Shown: one piece after another, positions 1 through 7,169 of the stretch | Numbering within the stretch: position 1 is the stretch's first letter | Layout of the letters: each line of letters begins with the position of its first letter | From: CAZEAN01 sp964510225 | Lineage (GTDB): Bacteria > Planctomycetota > Planctomycetia > Isosphaerales > Isosphaeraceae | Reading direction: 5' to 3' | Length of the DNA stretch: 13,026 bases | NCBI GenBank assembly: GCA_964510225.1 | Contig: CAZEAN010000157.1 | Coordinates: forward strand, 1 to 13,026 | The notes under the pieces: model-generated | Databases searched by the model: none | Told to the model about the DNA's origin: nothing | What the model saw: only the letters and a program-made list of their open reading frames with translations | Program-made: the position numbers and the translations under genes

Positions 1-1978
1 CCGCTTCGAGAGCTTTAGCGAGATTCAGGGGCGTCTGGCCACCGAATTGGACAATAACGCCGATCGGGTTTACACGCTCGTATACATTGATCACATCCTC
101 GATTGTCAGCGGTTCAAAGAACAGATGGTCCGAGGTGTCGTAATCCGTGCTGACGGTCTCGGGATTAGAATTCACCATAACCACTTCAAAGCCATCGTTG
201 CGTAGTGCGAAAGCTGCCTGGCAGCAACAGTAATCAAACTCGATCCCTTGACCGATGCGGTTCGGCCCGCCACCGAGAATCATCACTCTGGGGCGATCAC
301 CGACCCGTGATTCGTCTTCATCTTCATAAGTTGAGTAGTAGTAGGGTGTGTAGGCTTCAAATTCAGCAGCGCAGGTGTCCACAAGCTTGTAGACCGGACT
401 CAAGCCACGCTGCTTTCGGACCCGGCGGACCTCCGACTCCTCTGATCCCCAAATAATCCCGAGTTGGCGATCTGAAAAGCCCGCCCGCTTGGCCTTCCGA
501 ATTAAGGCGTCAGGCGCTTCAGAGAGTGACCCAGCCTGGCTAAGTTCCTCCTCCAGCTTGACGATGTCGGCGATGTTGTGGAGAAACCAGGGGTCGATCC
601 CGGTGAGCCCTCGGATCCGATCGACGGAAAGTCCTGCTTTGAGCCCGTCGCGGATCAACCAAATCCGCTCGGAGTTTGGCTGTGAGAGTTGCTCGGTGAT
701 TTCTTCGAGTGTGGGCGGTTGAGCCGTTCTCCAGCGGTCCTTGGGATCACAGCCCAATCCCCAACGGCCCACCTCAAGCCCTCGGAGAGCCTTCTGGAGT
801 GACTCCTTGAAGGTCCGACCAATTGCCATCACCTCGCCGACCGACTTCATCTGTGTCGTCAAGACTCGATCGGCATCGGGAAACTTCTCAAATGCCCACC
901 GGGGGATCTTGGTGACGACATAGTCGATTGTTGGCTCAAAACATGCAGGAGTTTCTCGCGTGATGTCATTCCGGATTTCATCGAGCCGGAATCCTACGGC
1001 GAGTTTTGCGGCAATCTTTGCAATGGGGAACCCAGTTGCTTTACTTGCGAGGGCACTCGAACGACTGACCCGCGGGTTCATCTCTATGACGACCATCCGA
1101 CCGTCGTCAGGATTGATCGCAAACTGCACATTGGAACCACCCGTCTCCACACCGATTTTCCGGAGAATCGCCAACGAGGCGTCACGCATAATTTGGTATT
1201 CTTTGTCAGTCAAGGTCTGGGACGGGGCGACGGTAATGGAATCGCCGGTATGTACTCCCATGGGATCAAAATTTTCAATAGAACAAACAATCACTGCGTT
1301 ATCGGCGCAGTCACGCATCACTTCCATCTCATACTCTTTCCAGCCAAGCACACTTTCTTCAATGAGGACCGATCGAGTTGGGCTCAGCTGCAGGGCGTAG
1401 GTCACCATCCGATCAAATTCCTCGACGTTGTACGCAATGCCACCCCCCGACCCACCGAGGGTGAAACTCGGCCGGAGGACACAGGGGAGCCCGATCTCCC
1501 CGCGGACTCCCTGAGCTTCGGATAGGCTGTGAACGAGTCTACTCCGCGCCGATTCAAGACCTATTTCGTCCATGCATTGCTTGAAGAGTTCCCGATCCTC
1601 CGCACGACGGATGGTCTCCGCGTCCGCTCCAATCAATTCGGTTCCATAGCGGTCGAGGATTCCGGCGTCCGCGAGGGCGAGCCCAACATTGAGGCCGGTT
1701 TGCCCTCCGAGAGTGGGTAAAATAGCGTCCGGGCGTTCCTTGGCCACCACTTTTTCGAGAAACTCTGGAGCGATCGGTTCGATGTAGGTTCGATCGGCCA
1801 TTCCGGGATCAGTCATGATCGTTGCAGGATTTGAATTGACTAAGACAACCTCAAATCCTTCCTCGCGGAGTGCTTTACAGGCTTGGGAGCCCGAGTAATC
1901 GAACTCACAGGCTTGACCAATCACAATCGGTCCCGCGCCGATGATTAGGATCTTCTTGATGTCCTCGCGTTTTGGCAC
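1..1978 (-). CDS. carB: Carbamoyl-phosphate synthase large subunit, N-terminal ~659 residues (3' end outside window)
   Basis: Makes carbamoyl phosphate from bicarbonate, ammonia (supplied by the CarA glutaminase) and 2 ATP, for pyrimidine and arginine synthesis in the cytoplasm. The reading frame is open to the left edge. It begins PKREDIKKILIIGAGPIVIG, followed by the GQACEFDYSG segment and the glycine-rich ATP-grasp loop SFTLGGSGGG near residues 171-180. MNPRVSRSSALASKATG marks the end of the carboxyphosphate half. The oligomerisation region follows, and the second half opens near residue 565 with RVMILGGGPNRIGQGIEFDY and NSNPETVSTDYDTSD. Full-length proteins have about 1,070-1,100 residues, so roughly 40% is missing only because of the window edge. 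The start is GTG at 1976-1978: an in-frame TGA lies at 1988-1990 and no ATG lies between. The SD is weak (GGAAG, about 12 nt upstream). carA is not next to it; the upstream same-strand neighbour is an unknown gene 240 bp away. Confidence 0.97.
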   Translation of the reverse strand, partial: MPKREDIKKILIIGAGPIVIGQACEFDYSGSQACKALREEGFEVVLVNSNPATIMTDPGMADRTYIEPIAPEFLEKVVAKERPDAILPTLGGQTGLNVGLALADAGILDRYGTELIGADAETIRRAEDRELFKQCMDEIGLESARSRLVHSLSEAQGVRGEIGLPCVLRPSFTLGGSGGGIAYNVEEFDRMVTYALQLSPTRSVLIEESVLGWKEYEMEVMRDCADNAVIVCSIENFDPMGVHTGDSITVAPSQTLTDKEYQIMRDASLAILRKIGVETGGSNVQFAINPDDGRMVVIEMNPRVSRSSALASKATGFPIAKIAAKLAVGFRLDEIRNDITRETPACFEPTIDYVVTKIPRWAFEKFPDADRVLTTQMKSVGEVMAIGRTFKESLQKALRGLEVGRWGLGCDPKDRWRTAQPPTLEEITEQLSQPNSERIWLIRDGLKAGLSVDRIRGLTGIDPWFLHNIADIVKLEEELSQAGSLSEAPDALIRKAKRAGFSDRQLGIIWGSEESEVRRVRKQRGLSPVYKLVDTCAAEFEAYTPYYYSTYEDEDESRVGDRPRVMILGGGPNRIGQGIEFDYCCCQAAFALRNDGFEVVMVNSNPETVSTDYDTSDHLFFEPLTIEDVINVYERVNPIGVIVQFGGQTPLNLAKALEA

Positions 1979-2218
1979 GTGATGCGCTCACTTCCAGGGA
2001 CGGTCAGCGTTTACTGCAGATCTGGGTTGTATGGGTAACCCACCGAGAAGTTGTCATCGCCCGAGAATCTTGGGATGAGCAACGCAAAATCGCCCGAAGA
2101 TACCAAGGAATGGCAGCTTACAACAAGTCTTCAGGATAATAATAGCAGAGTGGCACAACCTAAACCTGAGGAACACAAATTCTAAGTCGAACCGAGAAAT
2201 CTTGATTTGGTCCAAGCG

Positions 2219-2980
2219 TTAGCGCGAAGCGTGGAGGATTCGGACAGGTTCGCGTCGATGACGACCGTTCTTAGTAAGAGCACCTCCGAGTCGTCTGTCG
2301 AGTACCCCCATTGCCTGATCAAGGACTTGCTTCGCCGTATCGAGATGCTGAGGACGAAGGGCGTAGGGATCTTGAGGAAGTCCCGTCCTGGGATATCGCA
2401 ATTGCGTCATTTCGAGATCGGCGACCATTGGCAGTTGTTCGGGGGGGATCGGATCGAACGAACTGCCGTCGGGCGAGGCAATGTAGTAGGCCTTGCGGGC
2501 TTCGGGTGGACCGGGATAAGCCCATGACGTCCGTAACGCAACGAGTTCGGCAAACTGAGGCCAAGGTGCGGTTTTGAGGTCGAGCGCGGGCGGCCGTTCT
2601 TCGGCGACAATCATCGGCAACAACGCCCAAGCTTCCCCGAGTGGCATCGGGCGATGCGGATCCGCGATCAAATGCACGTGTTCTGGACGAGCCAATTCAA
2701 CGGCGGCCTGATGGAGTAGGGCCTCGGCAGATTCGAGGTAAAGAAGCAACGCCGCACGAGCGAGCCGGCTCGATTCGCTCTCAGACCTCGGGAGACGGAG
2801 ATGACTCTGAGTATGGAACCAAAGTGCATCCTGATAGAGGCAATGGAACGGACTAATCGTCGTCTCGACGACCTGGGGATCAGCTGAATCGAGAAGTCCT
2901 CCAGCCGTTCCAGCAGCCGACTTTCCTCGCTGAATTGCGCGTGAAGGATCGAGCCTCGAGTAGTGATCACCGTTAGACAT
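2219..2980 (-). CDS. Hypothetical protein, 253 aa, helical middle region
   Basis: Not recognised as a named family. The start is ATG at 2978-2980 behind a clear Shine-Dalgarno (AAGGAAAG, 2985-2992 on the minus strand). There is no signal peptide or membrane segment. Residues 1-40 are polar and probably disordered. Residues 45-105 look helical, with FHCLYQDALWFHTQSHLRL and the alanine/leucine-rich ARAALLLYLESAEALLHQAA. Residues 110-165 contain PLGEAWALLPMIVAEERP and ELVALRTSWAYPGPPEA. The C-terminus is basic (NGRHRREPVR). The pattern of paired helices followed by an LVALR...P segment is loosely reminiscent of HEPN-like helical proteins, but the usual R-x4-6-H RNase motif is not obvious, so this is only a suggestion. 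It lies upstream of carB on the same strand and diverges from the phosphofructokinase gene. Codon use resembles its neighbours and the SD supports a real gene. Confidence 0.8.
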   Translation of the reverse strand: MSNGDHYSRLDPSRAIQRGKSAAGTAGGLLDSADPQVVETTISPFHCLYQDALWFHTQSHLRLPRSESESSRLARAALLLYLESAEALLHQAAVELARPEHVHLIADPHRPMPLGEAWALLPMIVAEERPPALDLKTAPWPQFAELVALRTSWAYPGPPEARKAYYIASPDGSSFDPIPPEQLPMVADLEMTQLRYPRTGLPQDPYALRPQHLDTAKQVLDQAMGVLDRRLGGALTKNGRHRREPVRILHASR

Positions 2981-3310
2981 GGTTCTTTCCTTACTCGACT
3001 ACTTTCTGCGCGTCGGAGTCGCTTCTGCCTAGACCGACGCAAGACCCTGGACTTTTCCCACTGAACTGTTCTTGAAAATGATTCTATCCCAATTCTTGAT
3101 GGGGAAAGGCAAGGCGTGCAGAATCGAGATGGATCGGTGGTGTCATTAAGTGATAATTCACCTGAGTCATTTGACTTCTCTCGTGAGACGGGGTCATCAA
3201 TGAAGTTCGATAACCCATCCCAACACGCTCTGACCGGGATCCTCCGAATTCGTTATCATCCTATGATCGGATTCTAACATCCCGCTTCACTTGATTTTCA
3301 TGAAAGTCCC
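2981..3310. other. Divergent intergenic region with two short palindromes
   Basis: This is the 330-bp gap between the divergent 253-aa gene (minus) and the phosphofructokinase gene (plus), and it should hold both promoters. Two small palindromes lie close together: GTGA-TAAT-TCAC at 3150-3161 and AGTCA-TT-TGACT at 3165-3176. A TATGAT at 3262-3267 resembles a -10 box, but I see no matching -35 at the right distance. No small gene is convincing here. Confidence 0.4.
2985..2992 (-). promoter_or_regulatory. Shine-Dalgarno of the 253-aa gene
   Basis: AAGGAAAG on the minus strand, 4 nt before the ATG at 2978-2980. It is one of the few strong ribosome binding sites in the window and fixes the start of this unknown gene. 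Confidence 0.6.
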
Positions 3311-4615
3311 ATGGCCGACCAGGACCAGTCCAACGATAGCAACGCAATTCGACGGGTCGCGATTCTCTTCGCTGGAGGCCCGGCTCCCGCCGCGAACGCC
3401 GTGATTTCCACCGCTGCTGCCTCGTTTCTCCGACATGGAATCGAGGTCATCGGCATTAAGCACGGATACTCTCACCTGGTCGAGTACCGGCCTGATCGAC
3501 CGCTTGAAGAGGGTCGAGACTACATTATTCTCGACAGTCAGCGGTTACGACGAACGCGAAACAGTCGGGGCATCATGATCGGAACGGCCCGCAGCAACCC
3601 GGGCAAGTTCGTCAATAATCCTGCTGATCTCGACGACCTTGAAAAGTCGGGTCCGCTCCGGACAGTCCACGAAGCGCTCGGGTCGATCAATGTCGATGCG
3701 CTAGTTTCTATCGGTGGCGATGACACACTTAAGAGCGCTAACAAATTCAAACTGATCCAAGAACACCTCCCGCCGGGTTCCCGAAACATCGCCGTCGTTC
3801 ATGTACCGAAGACGATTGACAATGATTATCTCGGGATCGACTTCACTTTCGGTTACTTTACTGCGGTGGAGACTCTAGCCGGCGAGATTAGAAATCTCTT
3901 GGCTGATGCCGAGGCGACTCAAGCTTACTATCTTGCCGAAACAATGGGACGGAGCGCTGGTTGGCTCGCTTATGGTGCAGCGATTGCCGGCGAAGCAAGC
4001 CTTGTGCTGAGTGTTGAAGACATCGTCGGTCGATTTCGGTCGGACGAACCAATCGCCAATCCGAGTCCAGGCGGGCCGACCACGCGGGTAGTCATGAATC
4101 TCGATGAAGTCGTTCGTTATGTCGTTGCGGCGATGCTGGCGCGTGAACGTGACGGGAAGCAGTTCGGGGTCATCGTTCTAGCCGAAGGTCTCGCAGAATT
4201 CCTTCCGACGAGTCACCTCGCAGGAATTCCGCGTGACGAGCACGGACACATTTCGATTGCACAAGTCGATCTCGGTCGGACCTTCGCCAAGCTCGTCTCG
4301 AAGGAGTACAAGGCACAAACCGGTCGCTCACGAAAGATTACGGGGCTCCAACTCGGTTATGAATCTCGCTGTGCCGCCCCACAAGCTTTCGATGTGATGC
4401 TGGGTAGCCAGCTTGGTGTCGGTGCTTACCGGGCCTTGGTCGAGGAGAAGAAGAATGGCGTGATGGTATCGGTCGCGGGGCAACTCGAGCTTCATTACGT
4501 CCCCTTCGAAAAGTTGGTTGATCCCCGAACGCTGATTACGGTGGTCCGTTACATCAACCGAGAGTCAGACTTCCATCGACTCGCCCGCTTCTTGGAAACA
4601 CAGGTAAGCTATTGA
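3311..4615 (+). CDS. pfp: 6-phosphofructokinase, PPi-dependent type
   Basis: Phosphorylates fructose 6-phosphate to fructose 1,6-bisphosphate. The phosphoryl donor is predicted to be pyrophosphate, which makes the step reversible. The protein has 434 residues, in the size range of the PPi-type family. N-terminal phosphate-binding segment FAGGPAPAANAVIS at 20-33; GGDDT at 135-139; PKTIDND at 166-172; MGRSAGW at 212-218; AEGLAEF at 291-297; LGYESRCAAP at 348-357. In ATP-dependent enzymes the first two catalytic motifs read GGDGS and PGTIDND. The Asp (D138) and Lys (K167) found here instead are the known signature of PPi use, so donor specificity is a well-supported inference. The ATG at 3311 has only a weak SD (GAAAG) upstream. 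It is followed about 31 bp later by bioD on the same strand, suggesting co-transcription. Confidence 0.95.
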   Translation: MADQDQSNDSNAIRRVAILFAGGPAPAANAVISTAAASFLRHGIEVIGIKHGYSHLVEYRPDRPLEEGRDYIILDSQRLRRTRNSRGIMIGTARSNPGKFVNNPADLDDLEKSGPLRTVHEALGSINVDALVSIGGDDTLKSANKFKLIQEHLPPGSRNIAVVHVPKTIDNDYLGIDFTFGYFTAVETLAGEIRNLLADAEATQAYYLAETMGRSAGWLAYGAAIAGEASLVLSVEDIVGRFRSDEPIANPSPGGPTTRVVMNLDEVVRYVVAAMLARERDGKQFGVIVLAEGLAEFLPTSHLAGIPRDEHGHISIAQVDLGRTFAKLVSKEYKAQTGRSRKITGLQLGYESRCAAPQAFDVMLGSQLGVGAYRALVEEKKNGVMVSVAGQLELHYVPFEKLVDPRTLITVVRYINRESDFHRLARFLETQVSY

Positions 4616-4646
4616 TTCAGAGGCCGGGATGAAAAGAGGAGCAGAA

Positions 4647-5417
4647 ATGCTGATGAGTTCTCTACCCGGCCTTTTCGTAACTGGGACAGACACAGGTGTT
4701 GGCAAGACGCGGGTTTCGGCAGCGATCGCCGCGTCCATAGCCACGGCGGGTCGTCGCGTGGGCGTCCTTAAGCCAGTCGCCACCGGGGCGGTTCTGGACA
4801 GTGCGACTGGAGTTTGGCACTCGGAGGACACCGATTTATTGATCGACGCCATCGGAACCAAGCCACCGACCCATCAGGTCACACCAATCGTATTCGAGGC
4901 CCCACTTGCACCCCCAGTGGCAGCGCGATTGGCGGGCACTCTATTAACTTCCAGTCGACTTGAAGCAGATCTCCGGTCCTGCCTCGATTGGTGGGTCGGA
5001 CCAGGCGAGGCAGAGGTGGTGGTCGTCGAAGGGGTCGGCGGTTTGCTCTGCCCGCTTACTGAAGATACAACCGTGGCCGATCTAGCTGTTTCCTTGGAAT
5101 TTCCCTTAATCATCGTTGCTCGGAGAGCACTCGGCACATTGAACCACACGTTGCTGACGGTGGAAGCCGCCAAACTCCGAGGACTCCGGATCGCCGGAAT
5201 CATCCTCAACGGCGCGGATCCGACGACCGATCCGGTAGCGGAGGCAACCAATCCTGCTGAACTTGCACGCTGGATCCCTGATGTTCCGATCCTCGGAGAG
5301 ATTGAGCACCAACCCTCCGGAATGTACCCCGACTCCTTGGACTTACCGCTCCTAGGTCTTGACTGGTCCTTGGTGGCCGCGACCTCACGGCTTGATCTCC
5401 GATCGCTAGAGGGATGA
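4647..5417 (+). CDS. bioD: ATP-dependent dethiobiotin synthetase
   Basis: Carboxylates 7,8-diaminopelargonate with CO2 and ATP to form dethiobiotin, the penultimate step of biotin synthesis, in the cytoplasm. With the chosen start the protein has 256 residues; E. coli BioD has about 225. Visible motifs: P-loop GTDTGVGKT at 13-21, the KPVATG segment at 42-47, acidic SEDTDLL near 59-65, APLAPPVAARLAG near 85-97 (substrate-binding region), and EGVGGLL at 128-134. The distal LNGADPTT segment fits the nucleotide-binding end. ATG at 4647 sits 5 nt after AAGAGGAG. ATG 4629, with AGAGG 5 nt before it, and ATG 4653 are alternatives in the same frame. The gap to the kinase stop is about 31 bp (13 bp from 4629), so the two are probably one operon. 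No other biotin genes are visible nearby. Confidence 0.95.
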   Translation: MLMSSLPGLFVTGTDTGVGKTRVSAAIAASIATAGRRVGVLKPVATGAVLDSATGVWHSEDTDLLIDAIGTKPPTHQVTPIVFEAPLAPPVAARLAGTLLTSSRLEADLRSCLDWWVGPGEAEVVVVEGVGGLLCPLTEDTTVADLAVSLEFPLIIVARRALGTLNHTLLTVEAAKLRGLRIAGIILNGADPTTDPVAEATNPAELARWIPDVPILGEIEHQPSGMYPDSLDLPLLGLDWSLVAATSRLDLRSLEG

Positions 5418-5437
5418 GAAATGGTGGCACAGTTCCA

Positions 5438-5503
5438 GATCCTTCGTCCCCGCGCTCTGGGTTACTCGATCCCAAGCGAGGAAGGGGGTCTCGACGAAGG
5501 ATC
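5438..5503. repeat. 11-bp perfect inverted repeat enclosing a second stem, after bioD
   Basis: GATCCTTCGTC at 5438-5448 is the exact reverse complement of GACGAAGGATC at 5493-5503. The 44-bp interior can form a further stem: CGCT and GGG pair with CCC and AGCG around 5453-5478. It begins 20 bp after the bioD stop codon. There is no run of T after the right arm, so it is not a textbook Rho-independent terminator. An RNA 3'-end stabiliser, attenuator-like structure or protein site are the alternatives. Confidence 0.6.
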
Positions 5504-5644
5504 CGGAGGCCATCAAGTGAGAGCCCGGTTGGCTTGAAGGTAGACCCTCGGGGTCGATAAACTAGCGATCCAGGTTGAGGTTCGGCGCCGAGGGCCTCGG
5601 CCCGCGTGACTCGAAAACCATCTGGCTTCGTATTTTCGTCATTT

Positions 5645-5658
5645 GTTGATCGATCAAC
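5645..5658. promoter_or_regulatory. 14-bp perfect palindrome upstream of aldolase, operator candidate
   Basis: GTTGATCGATCAAC is perfectly self-complementary and lies 40 bp before the aldolase ATG (5698), within the likely 5' untranslated or promoter region. ATTTG at 5641-5645 and CAAAT at 5660-5664 give an imperfect extension of the symmetry. The size and symmetry fit a dimeric repressor site, but the regulator is unknown. Confidence 0.4.
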
Positions 5659-5697
5659 GCAAATTCACTCCCCCTTACTCCAGGAGACTCTCCAACC

Positions 5698-6825
5698 ATG
5701 GCAATCGTCACCGAATCGCCTTCCAAAATCGGCGCTACCGCCCTGATCGGCCGCGGCCTGACCCCAGGAAAGATGCGTGGTTTGCAGCGGATCAGCAATC
5801 CGAACGGTACGCTGACGATGGTCGCATTCGACCAAAACAGCTCCATGATCGATCTTGCCAAGAAAGGGCTCGCGGCTCGTGGCGAGGATCGTGATCCGAC
5901 CTTCGATGAAATTGTTGAAGCCAAGCTTGACCTCGTCAGCCAGTTGGCTCCAAAAGCATCAGGGATTTTGATCGACGCTTACTACGGTGCTTGGCCGGCC
6001 ATTGCCACCGGCGCTGTTCCTGCCGACCGTGGTCTGATTGTCCGGATCGAGAAGTCGGGTGCAAAGAAGAACAAGGCGGGCGGAACGCTCGGTGAGATTG
6101 AGCCGGGCATGAGCGTCGAGAAACTTAAGCTGATGGGTGTCGACGTCGTCAAGCTCCTCGCACAATTTGAGCCGACCGAGCTTGAATCGGCACAGCATCA
6201 ATTCGATTTCGTGATGAAGATCTACGAGGACTGTAAGAAGTACGACATTCTCTTACTACTGGAGCCGATCGCGTTCACGATGAACGGCGAGAAGAAGAAC
6301 GATAAGAGCTTCCTCGACCGCAAGGCAGAAACGGTAATCGAATCGGCACGACAACTTAGCCACTGGTGCGACATCTACAAAGCTGAGTTTCCTGGGACAC
6401 TCGGCCATGAAACCGAAGAGCAGCACCGCGATAACCTCTTGGCCCTCTCGGAATGCAGCGAGAAGCCTTGGGTATTGCTTTCCGCTGGTGTGGACTACGA
6501 AGACTACCTGACCCAAGTCAAGATGGCGATGGATTGCGGAGCTTCGGGGATCCTCGGCGGTCGTGCCTTCTGGAAGGAATACTTCCAACAGGCGACGCCA
6601 GAAGAGCGGTCCCGATTCGCTGCCGAAACCGGCGCTAAGCGGGTTGAAGAAGCCGATGCTATCGTCAAGGCAAGCGGGACCCCTTGGTTCGCCAAGTATG
6701 GCCTGAACCAGGACGACCTCACTCGGATCCGGGTTGCTGAAGGTTGGCACTTCAGCTACGCACCACACGCTGAAACGGCTGGTGGAGCCGGTGGTCACGT
6801 CGTCCGTGCCGGTGAAGTTTACTGA
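5698..6825 (+). CDS. Class I aldolase of the tagatose-1,6-bisphosphate aldolase (LacD) family
   Basis: Predicted to cleave a ketohexose phosphate into glyceraldehyde 3-phosphate or a related aldehyde plus dihydroxyacetone phosphate, through a Schiff base, in the cytoplasm. It has 375 residues, longer than LacD at about 325; the extra length includes a C-terminal tail. Active-site positions that match the LacD pattern: Asp45 in FDQN, Lys152 in VDVVKLL, Glu189 in LLLEP, and Lys228 in IYKAEFPG as the Schiff-base lysine. Phosphate-binding candidates are LLSAGV at 260-265 and the SGILGGRAFW segment at 283-292 (Arg289). Its proximity to a PPi-type phosphofructokinase fits a role on fructose- or tagatose-1,6-bisphosphate. 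The same fold also includes sulfofructose-1-phosphate aldolase (YihT), so the substrate is not settled. The ATG at 5698 follows AGGAG by 11 nt, a long spacing. Codon use suggests good expression. Confidence 0.9.
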   Translation: MAIVTESPSKIGATALIGRGLTPGKMRGLQRISNPNGTLTMVAFDQNSSMIDLAKKGLAARGEDRDPTFDEIVEAKLDLVSQLAPKASGILIDAYYGAWPAIATGAVPADRGLIVRIEKSGAKKNKAGGTLGEIEPGMSVEKLKLMGVDVVKLLAQFEPTELESAQHQFDFVMKIYEDCKKYDILLLLEPIAFTMNGEKKNDKSFLDRKAETVIESARQLSHWCDIYKAEFPGTLGHETEEQHRDNLLALSECSEKPWVLLSAGVDYEDYLTQVKMAMDCGASGILGGRAFWKEYFQQATPEERSRFAAETGAKRVEEADAIVKASGTPWFAKYGLNQDDLTRIRVAEGWHFSYAPHAETAGGAGGHVVRAGEVY

Positions 6826-7169
6826 TCTACGAGCGACACGACTTGCAGGGGAGGTCGGCAAGACCTAAAGCCTTCCCTGCAAGCGAGTTTCGACAACGAT
6901 CACCAGCCAGAGATTGATGTCGCGAAATCAAGTGTAATAGACAAATATGCAACGAAGCTGTGCAGTCAGCCGTTGCTGTCCGGTCTTCTGATCGCATCGG
7001 TTTGATCTCCAACTTGTTGTCGAGTTGCAGGATCCTCTGAGCAGGATGCCGATCAGGTCTTGGCCTCTACTTCATTGGACAGCCGATGGAGACTACCGAT
7101 TCCTCCGATCCAGCCAGTTGGAATCTGGCAAACCCTACCGATGGATCGAAACGCAAGGAGTCTCAGAAT
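6826..7169. other. Convergent intergenic region between aldolase and IMPase genes
   Basis: This 344-bp gap lies between two converging genes. Apart from the hairpin at 6842-6883 I see no motif, RNA gene or credible coding frame. Short open frames here have no recognisable content. Confidence 0.5.
6842..6883 (+). terminator. Nested hairpin after aldolase, probable transcript end
   Basis: The outer arms CTTGCAGGG (6842-6850) and CCCTGCAAG (6875-6883) are perfect 9-bp complements. Inside them AGGTC (6852-6856) pairs with GACCT (6862-6866) around a 5-nt loop. It starts 17 nt after the aldolase stop codon. The sequence that follows is only weakly T-rich (GAGTTTCG), so it is either a Rho-independent terminator with a poor tail or a 3'-end stabilising hairpin. 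Confidence 0.55.

Larger units (their letters stand above)
5418..5697. other. Gap between bioD and aldolase gene, rich in inverted repeats
   Basis: This 280-bp non-coding stretch holds three symmetric elements. A long inverted repeat lies at 5438-5503, a compact CCGAGG-G-CCTCGG palindrome at 5588-5600, and the 14-bp palindrome GTTGATCGATCAAC at 5645-5658. The aldolase SD (AGGAG, 5682-5686) sits 11 nt before its ATG. The layout suggests an end or processing signal for the upstream transcript and a separate promoter with an operator for the aldolase. No convincing -35/-10 pair was found. Confidence 0.5.

Noticed and set aside
960..1400. A 146-codon plus-strand frame inside the carB region
   Set aside because: The minus-strand translation is clearly CarB through this stretch, so this frame is its antisense shadow.
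1979..2218. Promoter or leader elements before carB
   Set aside because: A TTAGGT and TATTAT pair with a 16-nt spacer can be found on the minus strand, but the match is weak and no attenuator or riboswitch structure stands out.
6256..6861. A 201-codon open frame antisense to the aldolase gene
   Set aside because: It lies wholly opposite a strongly supported enzyme gene, has no recognisable motif, and its length is explained by codon bias on the other strand.
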